DNA from: Phenylobacterium deserti
Lineage (GTDB): Bacteria; Pseudomonadota; Alphaproteobacteria; Caulobacterales; Caulobacteraceae
Length of the DNA: 64,000 bases
Direction of reading: 5' to 3'
Assembly (NCBI GenBank): GCA_945883235.1
Contig: CAMCXF010000007.1
Location: 1 to 64,000 of the forward strand
Shown here: positions 35,623 through 44,045 of the stretch, piece by piece
Layout: each line of letters opens with the position of its first letter
Numbering within the stretch: the stretch's first letter is position 1
Translations under genes and position numbers: made by a program
Notes under the pieces: generated by a model
Databases searched by the model: none
What the model saw: only the letters and a program-made list of their open reading frames with translations
What the model was told of the DNA's origin: nothing

Positions 35623-36191
35623 CCGCGGAGTGCGGTGACAAGACGGGCGATGCCCTCGGCGGGCGTGCCGTCATTTCTTATGACAACAACGTCGCGGCCG
35701 GTCAGGTCGATGTCAGGGGTTCGCGCCAGGCGCGCCTCAATCTCGGCGGTTGTTTCACGACCACGCCCCGCCAGCCGCTCCGCCAGAAGATGACGATCCG
35801 CCGCGATCAGGATCACCTGGATCGCGGCGAACCGTGATCGAGCGTCGTCAATAATCGCGCGGGACCCGTTCAAAACCACGGTTCGTCCAAGTTCCAGATG
35901 CTCGACCACGATTGCACGGACGCCATAGGCCAGTCCATTGGCCCGCCAGCTCAGGGCATAGCCTCCGGCCGCCTCGCGGCTCGCGAACGTCGCCTCGTCG
36001 ACTTCAACGTGATCCTCACCGCCCGCGGCCGCAGGACGGGTGATCTCGCGGCGGGCGAACACAAAGCGGTCGTTGTCAGCCAGGGCAATCCTCGCGCCGT
36101 CCAGCAAGGTGTCCTTGCCGACGCCTGACGGGCCGACCACCAACACCAGCAAGCCAGCCTCAGCTGTGTTTTTCGACGAAGGCGTCGGCAT
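35619..36191 (-). CDS. phnN: PhnN, ribose 1,5-bisphosphate phosphokinase
   Basis: This 190-residue P-loop kinase has Walker A GPSGVGKDT and the guanylate-kinase-like ARREITRPAAAGGEDHVEVD and LSWRANGLAYGV. PhnN phosphorylates ribose 1,5-bisphosphate to PRPP, the last step of C-P lyase catabolism. The ATG at 36191 is chosen because it gives a normal N-terminus; it lies 32 bases inside the preceding acetyltransferase gene, so the two are translationally linked. The much longer open frame upstream is in the transferase gene and is rejected. Confidence 0.88.
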   Translation of the reverse strand: MPTPSSKNTAEAGLLVLVVGPSGVGKDTLLDGARIALADNDRFVFARREITRPAAAGGEDHVEVDEATFASREAAGGYALSWRANGLAYGVRAIVVEHLELGRTVVLNGSRAIIDDARSRFAAIQVILIAADRHLLAERLAGRGRETTAEIEARLARTPDIDLTGRDVVVIRNDGTPAEGIARLVTALRG

Positions 36192-36849
36192 CAAGGGATC
36201 GGAAGTCCTCAAGGGCGTCTGCAAGCCGATCATGGCTCCAGTCCCACCAGCTGATCGCCAATAGACCCTCCTGGACCGGTTTGGGAAAGCGCTCCCGGAT
36301 CGGCTTCGAAGGAACACCGCCGACGATGGTAAAGGGCGGCACATCCTTGGAGACGACCGCCCCGGCACCGACAACCGATCCGGTGCCAACGGAAACGCCC
36401 GGCAGGACGGTAGCGCCGTGACCAATCCAGACATCGTGACCGAGCGTCACGGCGTGAGATCGCCGCCACTCAAAGAATTCGTCATCGTCTTCCGGACCCA
36501 GGTCATAGGATCGCGCGCGATAGCTGAAGTGATGCTGGGCGGCACGCCATGTGGGATGGTTGCCGGGATTGATCCGCACGTCACGGGCAATCGAACAGAA
36601 CTTGCCGATCGTGGAATAGGCGGCGGAGGAGTCATTGACGATGTAGCTGTAGGCCCCCATGGCGACTTCGGAAAGGTTGGTGCGCGCGCCAACACGGGTC
36701 CACGGGCCAAGGATCGAATCGTGGACCTGGCCATCGGGGTGAACAGCCGGAAAGGCACCTTCATTCGACCCTGCCAGGCCCGTGTGCACATAGCGGTCAA
36801 AATAGAGGTAGCCGGGCTCAAGCTGTCGGTCCGCGAGGCGTAGAACCAT
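36160..36849 (-). CDS. Phosphonate-operon hexapeptide acetyltransferase
   Basis: This 229-residue protein has left-handed beta-helix hexapeptide repeats (VTLGHDVWIGHGATVLPGVS, TGSVVGAGAVVSKDVPPFTI, GGVPSKPIRERF). The group recurs in phosphonate operons and may N-acetylate aminophosphonates, as PhnO does in E. coli, although PhnO has a different fold. It begins on the last base of the phnC stop and overlaps phnN. The substrate is inferred. Confidence 0.8.
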   Translation of the reverse strand: MVLRLADRQLEPGYLYFDRYVHTGLAGSNEGAFPAVHPDGQVHDSILGPWTRVGARTNLSEVAMGAYSYIVNDSSAAYSTIGKFCSIARDVRINPGNHPTWRAAQHHFSYRARSYDLGPEDDDEFFEWRRSHAVTLGHDVWIGHGATVLPGVSVGTGSVVGAGAVVSKDVPPFTIVGGVPSKPIRERFPKPVQEGLLAISWWDWSHDRLADALEDFRSLDADAFVEKHS

Positions 36850-37628
36850 CAGGCGGCTTCGACGATGCTGAACGTGGTAGCGTTGTCAGGTGTGGTGCGG
36901 CCGGCGTAGACCCGGTCCAGCACCGCCTGGGTCAAGGCGACCGGCGGACCATCAAAGACAATCGCGCCTTTGGACATCGCGACGATCCGCGTGCAGTAAC
37001 GGCGCGCGATCTCCAGGCTATGCAGATTGACGATCACCGGAACGTTGCGTTCACGGCAGATCTTCTGGAGCGCATCCATGACTACGTCGGCGTTGACCGG
37101 ATCCAGAGACGCCACCGGTTCGTCTGCCAAGACGAGGTCAGGCTCCTGCAGCATGGCGCGCGCGATGGCCACTCTCTGCTGCTGGCCTCCAGATAACGTT
37201 CCGGCCCGTTGCAGGGCAGCATGCGCCATGTCGAGCGCATCGAGTTCCAGGATGGCGCGCGCCCGATCAGCAGCAGGAAAAAACTTCACCAGCGAGCTTG
37301 CCAACGGACGCTCCGCGACCACGCCGACCAGCACATTGGTGATCACGTCCAGCCTGGGGCACAGATTGAACTGTTGAAAGATCATCGCGCAGCGACGACG
37401 CCATTGCCGCAAGGGTCGCCCCTTCAGGTGGCCGACGTCCTGACCGTCCCAGGTGATACGGCCGTCCGTCGGATCGGTGAGGCGGTTGATCATTCTCAGC
37501 AGAGTGGATTTCCCGGCCCCCGAGCGACCGATAATCCCCACCAACTCACCCCGCTGACAGGTGAAGCTTACCTTGTCGACGGCGAGGGTCTCGCCGAACC
37601 GTTTGCTGACGCCGTGCAGTTCGAGCAT
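36849..37628 (-). CDS. phnC: PhnC, phosphonate ABC transporter ATPase
   Basis: This 259-residue ABC ATPase has Walker A GRSGAGKS, Q-loop FQQFNLCPRLDVITNVLVG, signature LSGGQQQR, Walker B LVLADEPVASLDP and switch His in NLHSLE. These match PhnC. It powers the PhnD/PhnE importer encoded upstream but starts 134 bases after phnE2, behind its own triple PHO box, so it can be made separately. The start at 37628 is taken from the conserved MLELHGVSKRFG. Confidence 0.9.
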   Translation of the reverse strand: MLELHGVSKRFGETLAVDKVSFTCQRGELVGIIGRSGAGKSTLLRMINRLTDPTDGRITWDGQDVGHLKGRPLRQWRRRCAMIFQQFNLCPRLDVITNVLVGVVAERPLASSLVKFFPAADRARAILELDALDMAHAALQRAGTLSGGQQQRVAIARAMLQEPDLVLADEPVASLDPVNADVVMDALQKICRERNVPVIVNLHSLEIARRYCTRIVAMSKGAIVFDGPPVALTQAVLDRVYAGRTTPDNATTFSIVEAA

Positions 37629-37673
37629 CGGAACTCCGGGAGCTGATCGAGCTCCTAGAGATAGCGATGTCCG

Positions 37674-37702
37674 ATGACCGCACCGTGACGCCCATGTGAC
37701 GG
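37674..37702 (-). promoter_or_regulatory. Triple PHO box upstream of phnC
   Basis: Read on the minus strand, three 7-mers occur at 11-base intervals: CCGTCAC (37696-37702), GCGTCAC (37685-37691) and CGGTCAT (37674-37680), separated by 4-base spacers. This is the PhoB-binding 7-4-7 pattern (CTGTCAT-like repeats). It ends about 45 bases before the phnC start, so phosphate limitation should induce phnC, the acetyltransferase and phnN. Confidence 0.75.
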
Positions 37703-37761
37703 TCATCTGGATGAGCGCAAAACTTGTTGTGGACCGCGACGCGTCCGACGCTTTTTGGCCG

Positions 37762-38583
37762 TCAGGCCAGTCGTTGGCGCAGCCATTGAGACACCGTGTC
37801 AAGACCCGCGACACAGATCATGTAGAGCCCGACGATGAAGGCGACCTGATCGAAGGCGAAGATGCGGATGCGCTCTTCAAGTTCGAACCCGATGCCGCCG
37901 GCCCCGACGATCCCCAGCACGGCCGCGTTGCGAAAGTTACTCTCGAGGAAAAACAAAACCTGGCTGGCCATCACCGGGATCACCTGAGGTGCCAGGCCGT
38001 AGCGCAAGGCCAAGAGCGGCGGCGTGCCGGCGGCGCGGACACCGTCGATGGGCTTTTCGTCTGCGTTCTCGATGGCCTCGGAAAATAGTTTGGCCAGGCT
38101 TGGGATGTCGGCCAGCGCCAGGGCGATTACTCCGCCAAACGGCCCCAGTCCGAAGGCCGAGACCAGGATCAGTGCCCAGACCAACGCCGGGACGCCGCGA
38201 AACCAATCCAGCGAACGGCGGAACGCAAAGTGCAGGACAGGCTGGCGCACCACCGTCTTCGCCCCGAGAATGCCGAGCGGCAGGGCGACAAGCGCGGCGA
38301 TCACCGTACCGGCCAGCGCCATGGCGAAGGTTTCGGCCAGAGCGCTCACGATGCGCGGCAGGTCACCGCCGTCGGATGGCGGCATAGAGATTGCGATGAA
38401 GCGGGCCAGCTTCCCGAGTCCGAGGAGAAAGGACTCCGGTGCCAGTTCCAGGTCGACGCACATGGCCACGAACGCCAACCCGCAGAGCGCGACCAGGCCC
38501 CAGTTCGTGAGGCGACGCGACAGCCCTGGCCGCAGCGCCTCGGGCGCGACCTTCAGCGCGCGCGCATAGATTTCCGGCGTCAC
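37762..38583 (-). CDS. phnE: PhnE2, phosphonate ABC transporter permease
   Basis: This 273-residue membrane protein has about six helices and the EAA-like coupling loop VRAAGTPPLLALRYGLAPQV, with AAVLGIVGAGGIGFELEERI after it, typical of PhnE. It pairs with PhnE1 in the inner membrane. The GTG at 38583 overlaps the phnE1 stop (GTGA) and has GGGAGG just upstream. The much longer frame extending to 39210 lies inside phnE1 and is rejected. Confidence 0.9.
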   Translation of the reverse strand: MTPEIYARALKVAPEALRPGLSRRLTNWGLVALCGLAFVAMCVDLELAPESFLLGLGKLARFIAISMPPSDGGDLPRIVSALAETFAMALAGTVIAALVALPLGILGAKTVVRQPVLHFAFRRSLDWFRGVPALVWALILVSAFGLGPFGGVIALALADIPSLAKLFSEAIENADEKPIDGVRAAGTPPLLALRYGLAPQVIPVMASQVLFFLESNFRNAAVLGIVGAGGIGFELEERIRIFAFDQVAFIVGLYMICVAGLDTVSQWLRQRLA

Positions 38584-39470
38584 CGCGCCTCCCCCAGGCC
38601 AATCAGCCGGTGTCGGATCGCCTCGGAGGCGATGTCGATCAGGAAGATCATGCCCACGATCAACAGCAGAATCGCCAGATAGGTATCGAACTCGGTGTAG
38701 GTGATGGCCCGTTGCAGCTCGATGCCGATCCCGCCGGCGCCGACGATGCCCAACGCTGCAGCGCCGGCCAGATTCCCCTCCAATCGGATCAAAGCGTAGG
38801 AGGTGTAGTTGGGGAGCACTTGCGGCACCACGCCGTAGCGGATCATCGCCGCATATCCGGCCCCCGACGCCCTCATCGCCTCCAGCTGGCGCGGATCGAC
38901 CTCTTCGTTGACCTCCGAGAAGAGCTTGCCCAGGCTGCCCATGGTCGAGATCGCCAGGGTGATGACCCCGGCAAGCGGCCCGACGCCAAACGCCGCCACC
39001 AACATCAGGGCGAGGATCAGATCCGGCAGGGTGCGAATGGCTTCCAGCGTGCGCCGGACTGTGAACCGCACCGCCGGGATTGGCATCAGATTCCGCGCGC
39101 ACAGGAACGACGCCAGCAACGCGCCAATCGCCCCCAGGACCGTGGCGACCACCGCCATTTCCACGGTCTGCCACCCCAGCCGCAACCAGCGCGGCAGGTC
39201 GTAGAACCACCAGGCCAGCGAACCGTCGGTGCGCCGATCGGCGAAGAGCGCGTCACCCTTGAGATCGGGCACCATACGGTTCAGGAAATCGCCGATCCGC
39301 CCCAAGGGATCGCCACCAATGTCCGACGAGAAGAACTGACTGCGCTGGAACGACAGCAAAAGGAGGGCCGAGAAGATCAAGAGACCCGCAAGGGATTGCA
39401 TTCGCTGACGGCGCAGGGTGCGCCGGCGCAGGGTTTCGAACGCTACGACTGCGGGCGACAACTCGCTCAA
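38580..39470 (-). CDS. phnE: PhnE1, phosphonate ABC transporter permease
   Basis: This 296-residue permease has a first helix at about 25-42, a periplasmic loop and a transmembrane core at about 100-285 with the coupling loop MRASGAGYAAMIRYGVVPQV and GAAALGIVGAGGIGIELQRA. These are PhnE hallmarks. It overlaps phnD2 upstream and phnE2 downstream by ATGA and GTGA, so transporter subunits are made in balance. Confidence 0.9.
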   Translation of the reverse strand: MSELSPAVVAFETLRRRTLRRQRMQSLAGLLIFSALLLLSFQRSQFFSSDIGGDPLGRIGDFLNRMVPDLKGDALFADRRTDGSLAWWFYDLPRWLRLGWQTVEMAVVATVLGAIGALLASFLCARNLMPIPAVRFTVRRTLEAIRTLPDLILALMLVAAFGVGPLAGVITLAISTMGSLGKLFSEVNEEVDPRQLEAMRASGAGYAAMIRYGVVPQVLPNYTSYALIRLEGNLAGAAALGIVGAGGIGIELQRAITYTEFDTYLAILLLIVGMIFLIDIASEAIRHRLIGLGEAR

Positions 39471-40318
39471 CGCGTGGCCACCAGGGCCAGCGCCTCGGCG
39501 GGCTCAAACTCTGCCGCGTCTGGTGCCCACGATGTCGCCCAGGCGAAGGCCGCCGCGTTCTCAAGGTGCAATGGCATGTGAATGCCGATCAGTCGAAGCC
39601 GGGTCTCGTCGGCGATATCTCGCCGAACAACCACCGCGCGCGTGGCCTGAGGGCGCATCCTGGAGACTATCCTGAGGTCCGCGCACGGCGGCGCCAGCTT
39701 GGGCGAGTTCTGGCGGCAAAGCCGTTGCCAGGCCGCCGCATGCAGCACCATGGCGTCGGCCTTGTTCGCGCGGAGCTCGGCCACGGCGACATCGCCATCG
39801 GCGGCGACATCCTGTCGACCCCAGAACGTCATCGGAGCGCCGCGTTGGCTCAGCGCCAACCGCGGGAGGTCCAATGCCGCCGCCGTTCGGCCGCCGAAGA
39901 CCAGCGACTTTCCACGCAGGTCAGCCAAGGTCTTGATCGGGCCCGCAGCCTTGACGCCCAGCACCACCGGAATGCGATTGACCCCGCCTTTGGGGCGGAC
40001 GGTGAGGATGGCCCGCGTCGTTGTCGCGATCGGCGCGAAAGCAGACGGGTCCAGAACAGCCAAGTCCAGTTCACCCGCCGCCAGCGACTTGGCCGCCGCC
40101 GCGGCGTCGACAACCGGACACCGGAGAACCTTTGCGTTCAGGCGCCTGGCGAGATGGTCGTAGTACGCCCTCTCCCCTGTCGGCGTGGACGCAGCGGGCG
40201 CTTCACACGGTCCCGTGACGCCGGAGATCGCGGCGACACGAAGGAACGGCGACGGAGTCCCTGCCCCCGATGTCATCAGACACATCACGGCCAGCAGGGC
40301 GGCGTGGAGCCGCCTCAC
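39467..40318 (-). CDS. Second PhnD-like periplasmic binding protein
   Basis: This 283-residue protein has a signal peptide (about 1-20) and a phosphate/phosphite/phosphonate-binding fold: YYDHLARRLNAKV, AAGELDLAVLDPSAFAPIA, IKTLADLRGKSLVFG and NKADAMVLHAAAWQRL. It is clearly different from PhnD beside it. It sits between phnD and phnE1 with ATGA overlaps on both sides, so it should serve the same permease with another ligand preference. Two cysteine pairs (one near 38-67, one near 200-210) may form disulfides. Confidence 0.8.
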   Translation of the reverse strand: MRRLHAALLAVMCLMTSGAGTPSPFLRVAAISGVTGPCEAPAASTPTGERAYYDHLARRLNAKVLRCPVVDAAAAAKSLAAGELDLAVLDPSAFAPIATTTRAILTVRPKGGVNRIPVVLGVKAAGPIKTLADLRGKSLVFGGRTAAALDLPRLALSQRGAPMTFWGRQDVAADGDVAVAELRANKADAMVLHAAAWQRLCRQNSPKLAPPCADLRIVSRMRPQATRAVVVRRDIADETRLRLIGIHMPLHLENAAAFAWATSWAPDAAEFEPAEALALVATR

Positions 40319-41274
40319 GGCCGGCCACCTGTGCCACGGCGCTGGGCAATGTCGGCGGCCCGGAGCGCGATGATGTCCTTGTAGTGATCCCGCGTGACCG
40401 CAGTGTACGCCGAGCCGTCCAACTGACCGATCTCGGTCCAGAGTTCTGGTTCGTCGTAGGCCAGGGCGGCCATTGTGCCCCGGACCAGATCGATCATCGC
40501 CTGCGGTCGATCGGTGCGCACGATGACGGCTTCACTGGGGATCGGCCCCGTCGTCCAGATGATCCTGAAGTACTTCAGATCAACAAACCCACGTCCGGCC
40601 ATCGTATACAGGGCACCGCGGGTAAAACCTTGCTGCGGATCGCCGCCGCTGGCCTGCAGGATCGCTGCGTCGAACTGACCGTTGGCCAGGGCCATGACGG
40701 CCTGGGTGTGGCCGCCCGCAAACGAGGTCTTGCCAAAATAGGTGTCGGGATCCAGCCCCTGCTCACGGAACTTCGCGCGCGGGACCAGGTAGCCGGACGT
40801 GGAGTTGAAATCCACATAGCCGAGGGACTTGCCCTTCATGTCGGCCAGGGATCGGATCGGACTGTCCGCGCGGACGACCAGGGCCGAATAGTAGCCCGTC
40901 TCGCCCTCGGCTTGACGTGGAGTCAGGATCGGGGCGACCAGACTGCCCACCTGGGCGTCAACGTTGGCATACCCCCCACCGGCGATCTGGGCGAGGTCGA
41001 CCTGGCCAGAAGAGATCGCCTGGATAACCCCATTGTAGTCGGACGACTCATAGAGCTTGACGGGTAAGCCCAGAGCAGCGCTCAGGCGGTCCCGGAAGAC
41101 GCTGCGGCGCTTGACCAGCATGGGATCGTCATTGCTGCCGCTGACTGCCATGCGGACTTCCTTGATACCGCTGCGCCAGCCCCCGGCGTTCGGTTCTGGC
41201 GACTCTCCACAGCCGGCCAGACCCAGAGCCGCAACAGCGGCCAACAAAACCCAGCCCGATCGAACCATCCACAC
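40315..41274 (-). CDS. phnD: PhnD, phosphonate-binding lipoprotein
   Basis: This 319-residue protein has a lipobox LGLAGC with Cys22, so it is a membrane-anchored binding protein. VRMAVSGSNDDPMLVKRRSV, YNGVIQAISSGQVDLAQIAG, DMKGKSLGYVDFNSTSGYLV and AILQASGGD resemble PhnD. It is first in the phnD-D2-E1-E2 unit and lies about 70 bases downstream of a PHO box. It overlaps phnD2 by ATGA. Confidence 0.9.
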   Translation of the reverse strand: MWMVRSGWVLLAAVAALGLAGCGESPEPNAGGWRSGIKEVRMAVSGSNDDPMLVKRRSVFRDRLSAALGLPVKLYESSDYNGVIQAISSGQVDLAQIAGGGYANVDAQVGSLVAPILTPRQAEGETGYYSALVVRADSPIRSLADMKGKSLGYVDFNSTSGYLVPRAKFREQGLDPDTYFGKTSFAGGHTQAVMALANGQFDAAILQASGGDPQQGFTRGALYTMAGRGFVDLKYFRIIWTTGPIPSEAVIVRTDRPQAMIDLVRGTMAALAYDEPELWTEIGQLDGSAYTAVTRDHYKDIIALRAADIAQRRGTGGRP

Positions 41275-41343
41275 ACCGCCGCGACGCGCGTCAACTGGAT
41301 GCGGCGTCAGGTGTCATCGTTGGACCCGGTGGGTGTCGCCCGC

Positions 41344-41361
41344 GTGACACTCCCGTGACGA
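41344..41361 (-). promoter_or_regulatory. PHO box upstream of phnD
   Basis: On the minus strand TCGTCAC-GGGA-GTGTCAC shows two 7-mers with a 4-base spacer, the PhoB-binding pattern. It ends 70 bases before the phnD start, and a weaker third repeat (GCGACAC) follows in phase. This gives the transporter unit its own phosphate-starvation control. Confidence 0.7.
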
Positions 41362-41476
41362 TCTGATTTCGAAGCGCCAACTTGGTGCCCTTGTGGCGGT
41401 ACCTGTCGCCCGTCCATATCGGCGAACAAGCAAAAGCTGCCTTGCTGCATTGTACAGACCGCCCGCGAACAAACAC

Positions 41477-41552
41477 TGGTGGGCCCGGCAGGACTCGAAC
41501 CTGCAACCAGACCGTTATGAGCGGCCGGCTCTAACCATTGAGCTACAGGCCC
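41477..41552 (-). tRNA. tRNA-Ile (CAU anticodon, read as k2CAU)
   Basis: On the minus strand, a GGGCCTG acceptor pairs with CGGGCCC; the sequence has AGCTCAATGGTTAGAGC in the D arm, the anticodon loop CTCATAA and a GGTTCGAGTCC T arm, and ends with encoded CCA. CAU with this body, close to the known minor isoleucine tRNA, should be modified by TilS to read AUA; it is not an initiator or elongator Met tRNA. It stands alone at the upstream edge of the phn island. Confidence 0.88.
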
Positions 41553-41656
41553 CTGCAGCGCGCGCCCGGCGTTAGCATGGGCTGCACGTCGCTTAAAGCT
41601 TGCGTTCATGTGAGATTTGCGAGGCTCTGGCGTCCGACACTGGACTGGAGATTGAG

Positions 41657-42397
41657 ATGAAGACCCTGATGCACGCGGCTGCCCTCGGCATGGCGTTGAC
41701 CACGGCGGCGGCGGTACCCGTCGCCATGGCCCAGACCGCGCCGGCCGCGGCGGACACAATGTTCAAGGCCACGACCCTGAACCTCTCGGCGACGGGCGAG
41801 ACCCGCGTGGCACCCAACATGGCCAGCATCAGCCTGGGCGTCATCACCGAGGGCAAGACCGCCGCGGAGGCTCTGGCGGCCAACGCCACGCGGATGACGG
41901 CCGTGATGGCAACGTTGAAAAAGGCCGCCATCGCGGAGAAGGACATCCAGACCTCGAACCTGAGCGTCAATCCCCAGTATCGGTATGTGGAAAACCAGGC
42001 CCCGGTGCTGATCGGCTATCAGGTGTCCAATCAGGTCACGGTCACGGTGCGGGATCTGAAGAAGCTGGGGGCCGCCGTCGACGCCACGGTGAACGCCGGG
42101 GCCAACCAGGTGAACGGGATCAGCTTTGGTCTTTCCGATCCGTCCGCGGCCGAGACCGCGGCGCGGGAGGCCGCGGTGCGGGCTCTGTCCGGCAAGGCTG
42201 ATCTGTATGCGCGCGCGACGGGCTACCGGATCCTGCGACTGGTCACGCTGAGTGAAGGTGGCGGGTATTCGCCCCAGCCGCCCATCCCGATGGTGGCCAT
42301 GGCCATGCGCAGTGAGGCCAAGGACTCCTCGCCCGTCTCAGGTGGTGAACTCAGCGTCCGGATCGATATCACAGCGGTCTATGAGCTGACCCGGTAA
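41657..42397 (+). CDS. Exported SIMPL/DUF541 protein
   Basis: This 246-residue protein has a signal peptide ending at AMAQ (about residue 26) and the SIMPL-type body: LNLSATGETRVAPNMASISL, IAEKDIQTSNLSVNPQYRY, GYQVSNQVTVTVRDLKKLG and VNGISFGLSD. Such periplasmic proteins form ring-like oligomers and have been linked to stress tolerance, but the biochemical role is unclear. The ATG at 41657 has GGAGATTGAG upstream. Confidence 0.87.
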   Translation: MKTLMHAAALGMALTTAAAVPVAMAQTAPAAADTMFKATTLNLSATGETRVAPNMASISLGVITEGKTAAEALAANATRMTAVMATLKKAAIAEKDIQTSNLSVNPQYRYVENQAPVLIGYQVSNQVTVTVRDLKKLGAAVDATVNAGANQVNGISFGLSDPSAAETAAREAAVRALSGKADLYARATGYRILRLVTLSEGGGYSPQPPIPMVAMAMRSEAKDSSPVSGGELSVRIDITAVYELTR

Positions 42398-42400
42398 GGG

Positions 42401-43429
42401 TCAGGTTTTCAGCCACAGGTCCGGCAGTCGCGCCGCCAGCCATCTGGTGAGCGCGGCGTTGACCTCGGCGGGCTTCTCCTGGGCCATCCAGTGGCCGGAC
42501 GCGACGGTGGCCTCGGTAAGGTCGACGCAGTGGGCACGCATCGGCTCGGGCAGGCGAGTGTCCACGGTGGCGCAGACGTGGTCGTGGGCGGCGTGAATGA
42601 ATAGCGCTGGCATCTGCAGATGCGCGTGGGGAGCCCGGGTGGCATAGGCCATGTTCGCGACCCCGTTCACGTACCAGCTATCAGGACCGAAGAAGCCGTT
42701 GCGTGTCAGGCCTTCGACGTAGCGGTTTTCATCCTCGAGGGTGAGCACACTGGTGTCGCGCGGCACGTCCGGGGCCTGGCCGCCCGGCCCGAACCAGCCG
42801 CCGTTGGCGCGGGTGAATGCGGTTCCGGCCGGTTGTTTTTGCCCCTCCGCCGACCCCGCCCGGAACAGCAGCTTTACAGTGGCCCGCACATCGGCCTCAA
42901 ACCCGGCACAGGCGGCGGCGAAATTTTCGCGGTAGAACAGCATGTAATCCCACTGGGCGGCGGGATGCGAAGTCTCGGGATAGATCGTGCGGTCCGCCAG
43001 CGGAATGATCGTCTCTGGCGCAAACCCGTCTGGAATGTAGGGCACACACAACGTCGCCACCGCATGACAGCGGTCGGGATGCTGCTGGGCCATCGACCAG
43101 ACCACAGGCGCGCCCCAGTCGTGGCCGACCCAGATCGCCTTCTCGGCCCCCAGGCTGTCCAGCAGCTCGATCATATCGGCGACGATTTCCTGCTGGCAGT
43201 AGTCCGCGTGCCGGCCATAGACGCTGGATCGCCCATAACCGCGCATATCCGGCGCGATGGCCCGAAACCCCAGGCCGCCGAACACCGGCAGCTGATGGCG
43301 CCACGAAATCGAAAGCTCGGGCCAGCCGTGGACGAAGATGATCGGCGTGCCTGCCTCGGGTCCGCAGGCCAGATAAAAGGTGGTGTGGCGCGCGCTTCGG
43401 GTCACGCATTCGAGAACGGGAAGGGTCAC
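42401..43429 (-). CDS. Alpha/beta hydrolase, epoxide-hydrolase-like
   Basis: This protein of about 342 residues has the oxyanion motif HGWPE, then GHDWGAP containing the Asp nucleophile of epoxide hydrolases, and FYREN and SGHWMAQEKPAEVN with the catalytic His. Epoxide hydrolases turn epoxides into diols in the cytoplasm; haloalkane dehalogenases share the Asp nucleophile but are less likely given HGWPE. The GTG at 43429 has GGAG 8 bases upstream; a longer GTG start at 43483 is possible. Confidence 0.75.
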   Translation of the reverse strand: MTLPVLECVTRSARHTTFYLACGPEAGTPIIFVHGWPELSISWRHQLPVFGGLGFRAIAPDMRGYGRSSVYGRHADYCQQEIVADMIELLDSLGAEKAIWVGHDWGAPVVWSMAQQHPDRCHAVATLCVPYIPDGFAPETIIPLADRTIYPETSHPAAQWDYMLFYRENFAAACAGFEADVRATVKLLFRAGSAEGQKQPAGTAFTRANGGWFGPGGQAPDVPRDTSVLTLEDENRYVEGLTRNGFFGPDSWYVNGVANMAYATRAPHAHLQMPALFIHAAHDHVCATVDTRLPEPMRAHCVDLTEATVASGHWMAQEKPAEVNAALTRWLAARLPDLWLKT

Positions 43430-43488
43430 GCAGGCGTCTCCGGTTTGGTGGACAGCGACGTTATCACCGCCAACCCCTGGCACCAGCC

Positions 43489-43962
43489 CTATCGGCTGAC
43501 CTTGGCCCGGCGGAACGCACCCGCGAGCCTGTCGGCCATCATACGGCCTGGAAAGGCCCGATCCCCCTCCATCATCGCGGCATAGACGAGGTCCGTGCCC
43601 TCAATCGGACCGGCCGCCCAGCCGACCCCGCGTGAGGCGTCCGACGTACTGTTACAGCTTAGGGTGCGGGTCTGACTGTTGCTGGCCGTCGCTTTCAGTA
43701 CCGCGGCGATTTTGGTGACGCCTGGCACGTCGCAGGCGGGCAACTCCCGGTCACAGGCGGTGGCCGTATTGTAGCGATAGAGCAGTCGCCCCGACCCGGC
43801 CTTTGCGATCAGTACGCAGGTCGAGGGGGCGCCTATGGCTTTGGAGACGGCGGCGTCCAGATCGTCCCGGTTCACGCCGGGGGGCGCGTCGGGCGCGCAG
43901 GCCGATAGACCCAGCGTCGCGGCCAGCGCAATCATGCTGAATGATTTGACCGAATGTCGCAT
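43489..43962 (-). CDS. Predicted lipoprotein, unknown function
   Basis: This 157-residue protein has a signal with lipobox LGLSAC (Cys about 21), then a small domain with several further Cys (TCVLIAK, ACDRELPACDVPG, TLSCNSTSD) that may form disulfides. It resembles no family that can be named here. It lies between two hydrolase genes on the same strand. Confidence 0.55.
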   Translation of the reverse strand: MRHSVKSFSMIALAATLGLSACAPDAPPGVNRDDLDAAVSKAIGAPSTCVLIAKAGSGRLLYRYNTATACDRELPACDVPGVTKIAAVLKATASNSQTRTLSCNSTSDASRGVGWAAGPIEGTDLVYAAMMEGDRAFPGRMMADRLAGAFRRAKVSR

Positions 43963-44045
43963 CGCTCACTCCATCGCTTGAACGCCTCAACGCTGGCCAA
44001 AGCTTCTACCACCGTCGTTGCCCGGGCCGATTGATCGATGTCGGC

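Noticed and set aside
38584-39210. N-terminal extension of phnE2 by about 209 codons
   Set aside because: The extension is the phnE1 gene read in another frame; the GTG at 38583 has a good ribosome site and gives a normal PhnE length.
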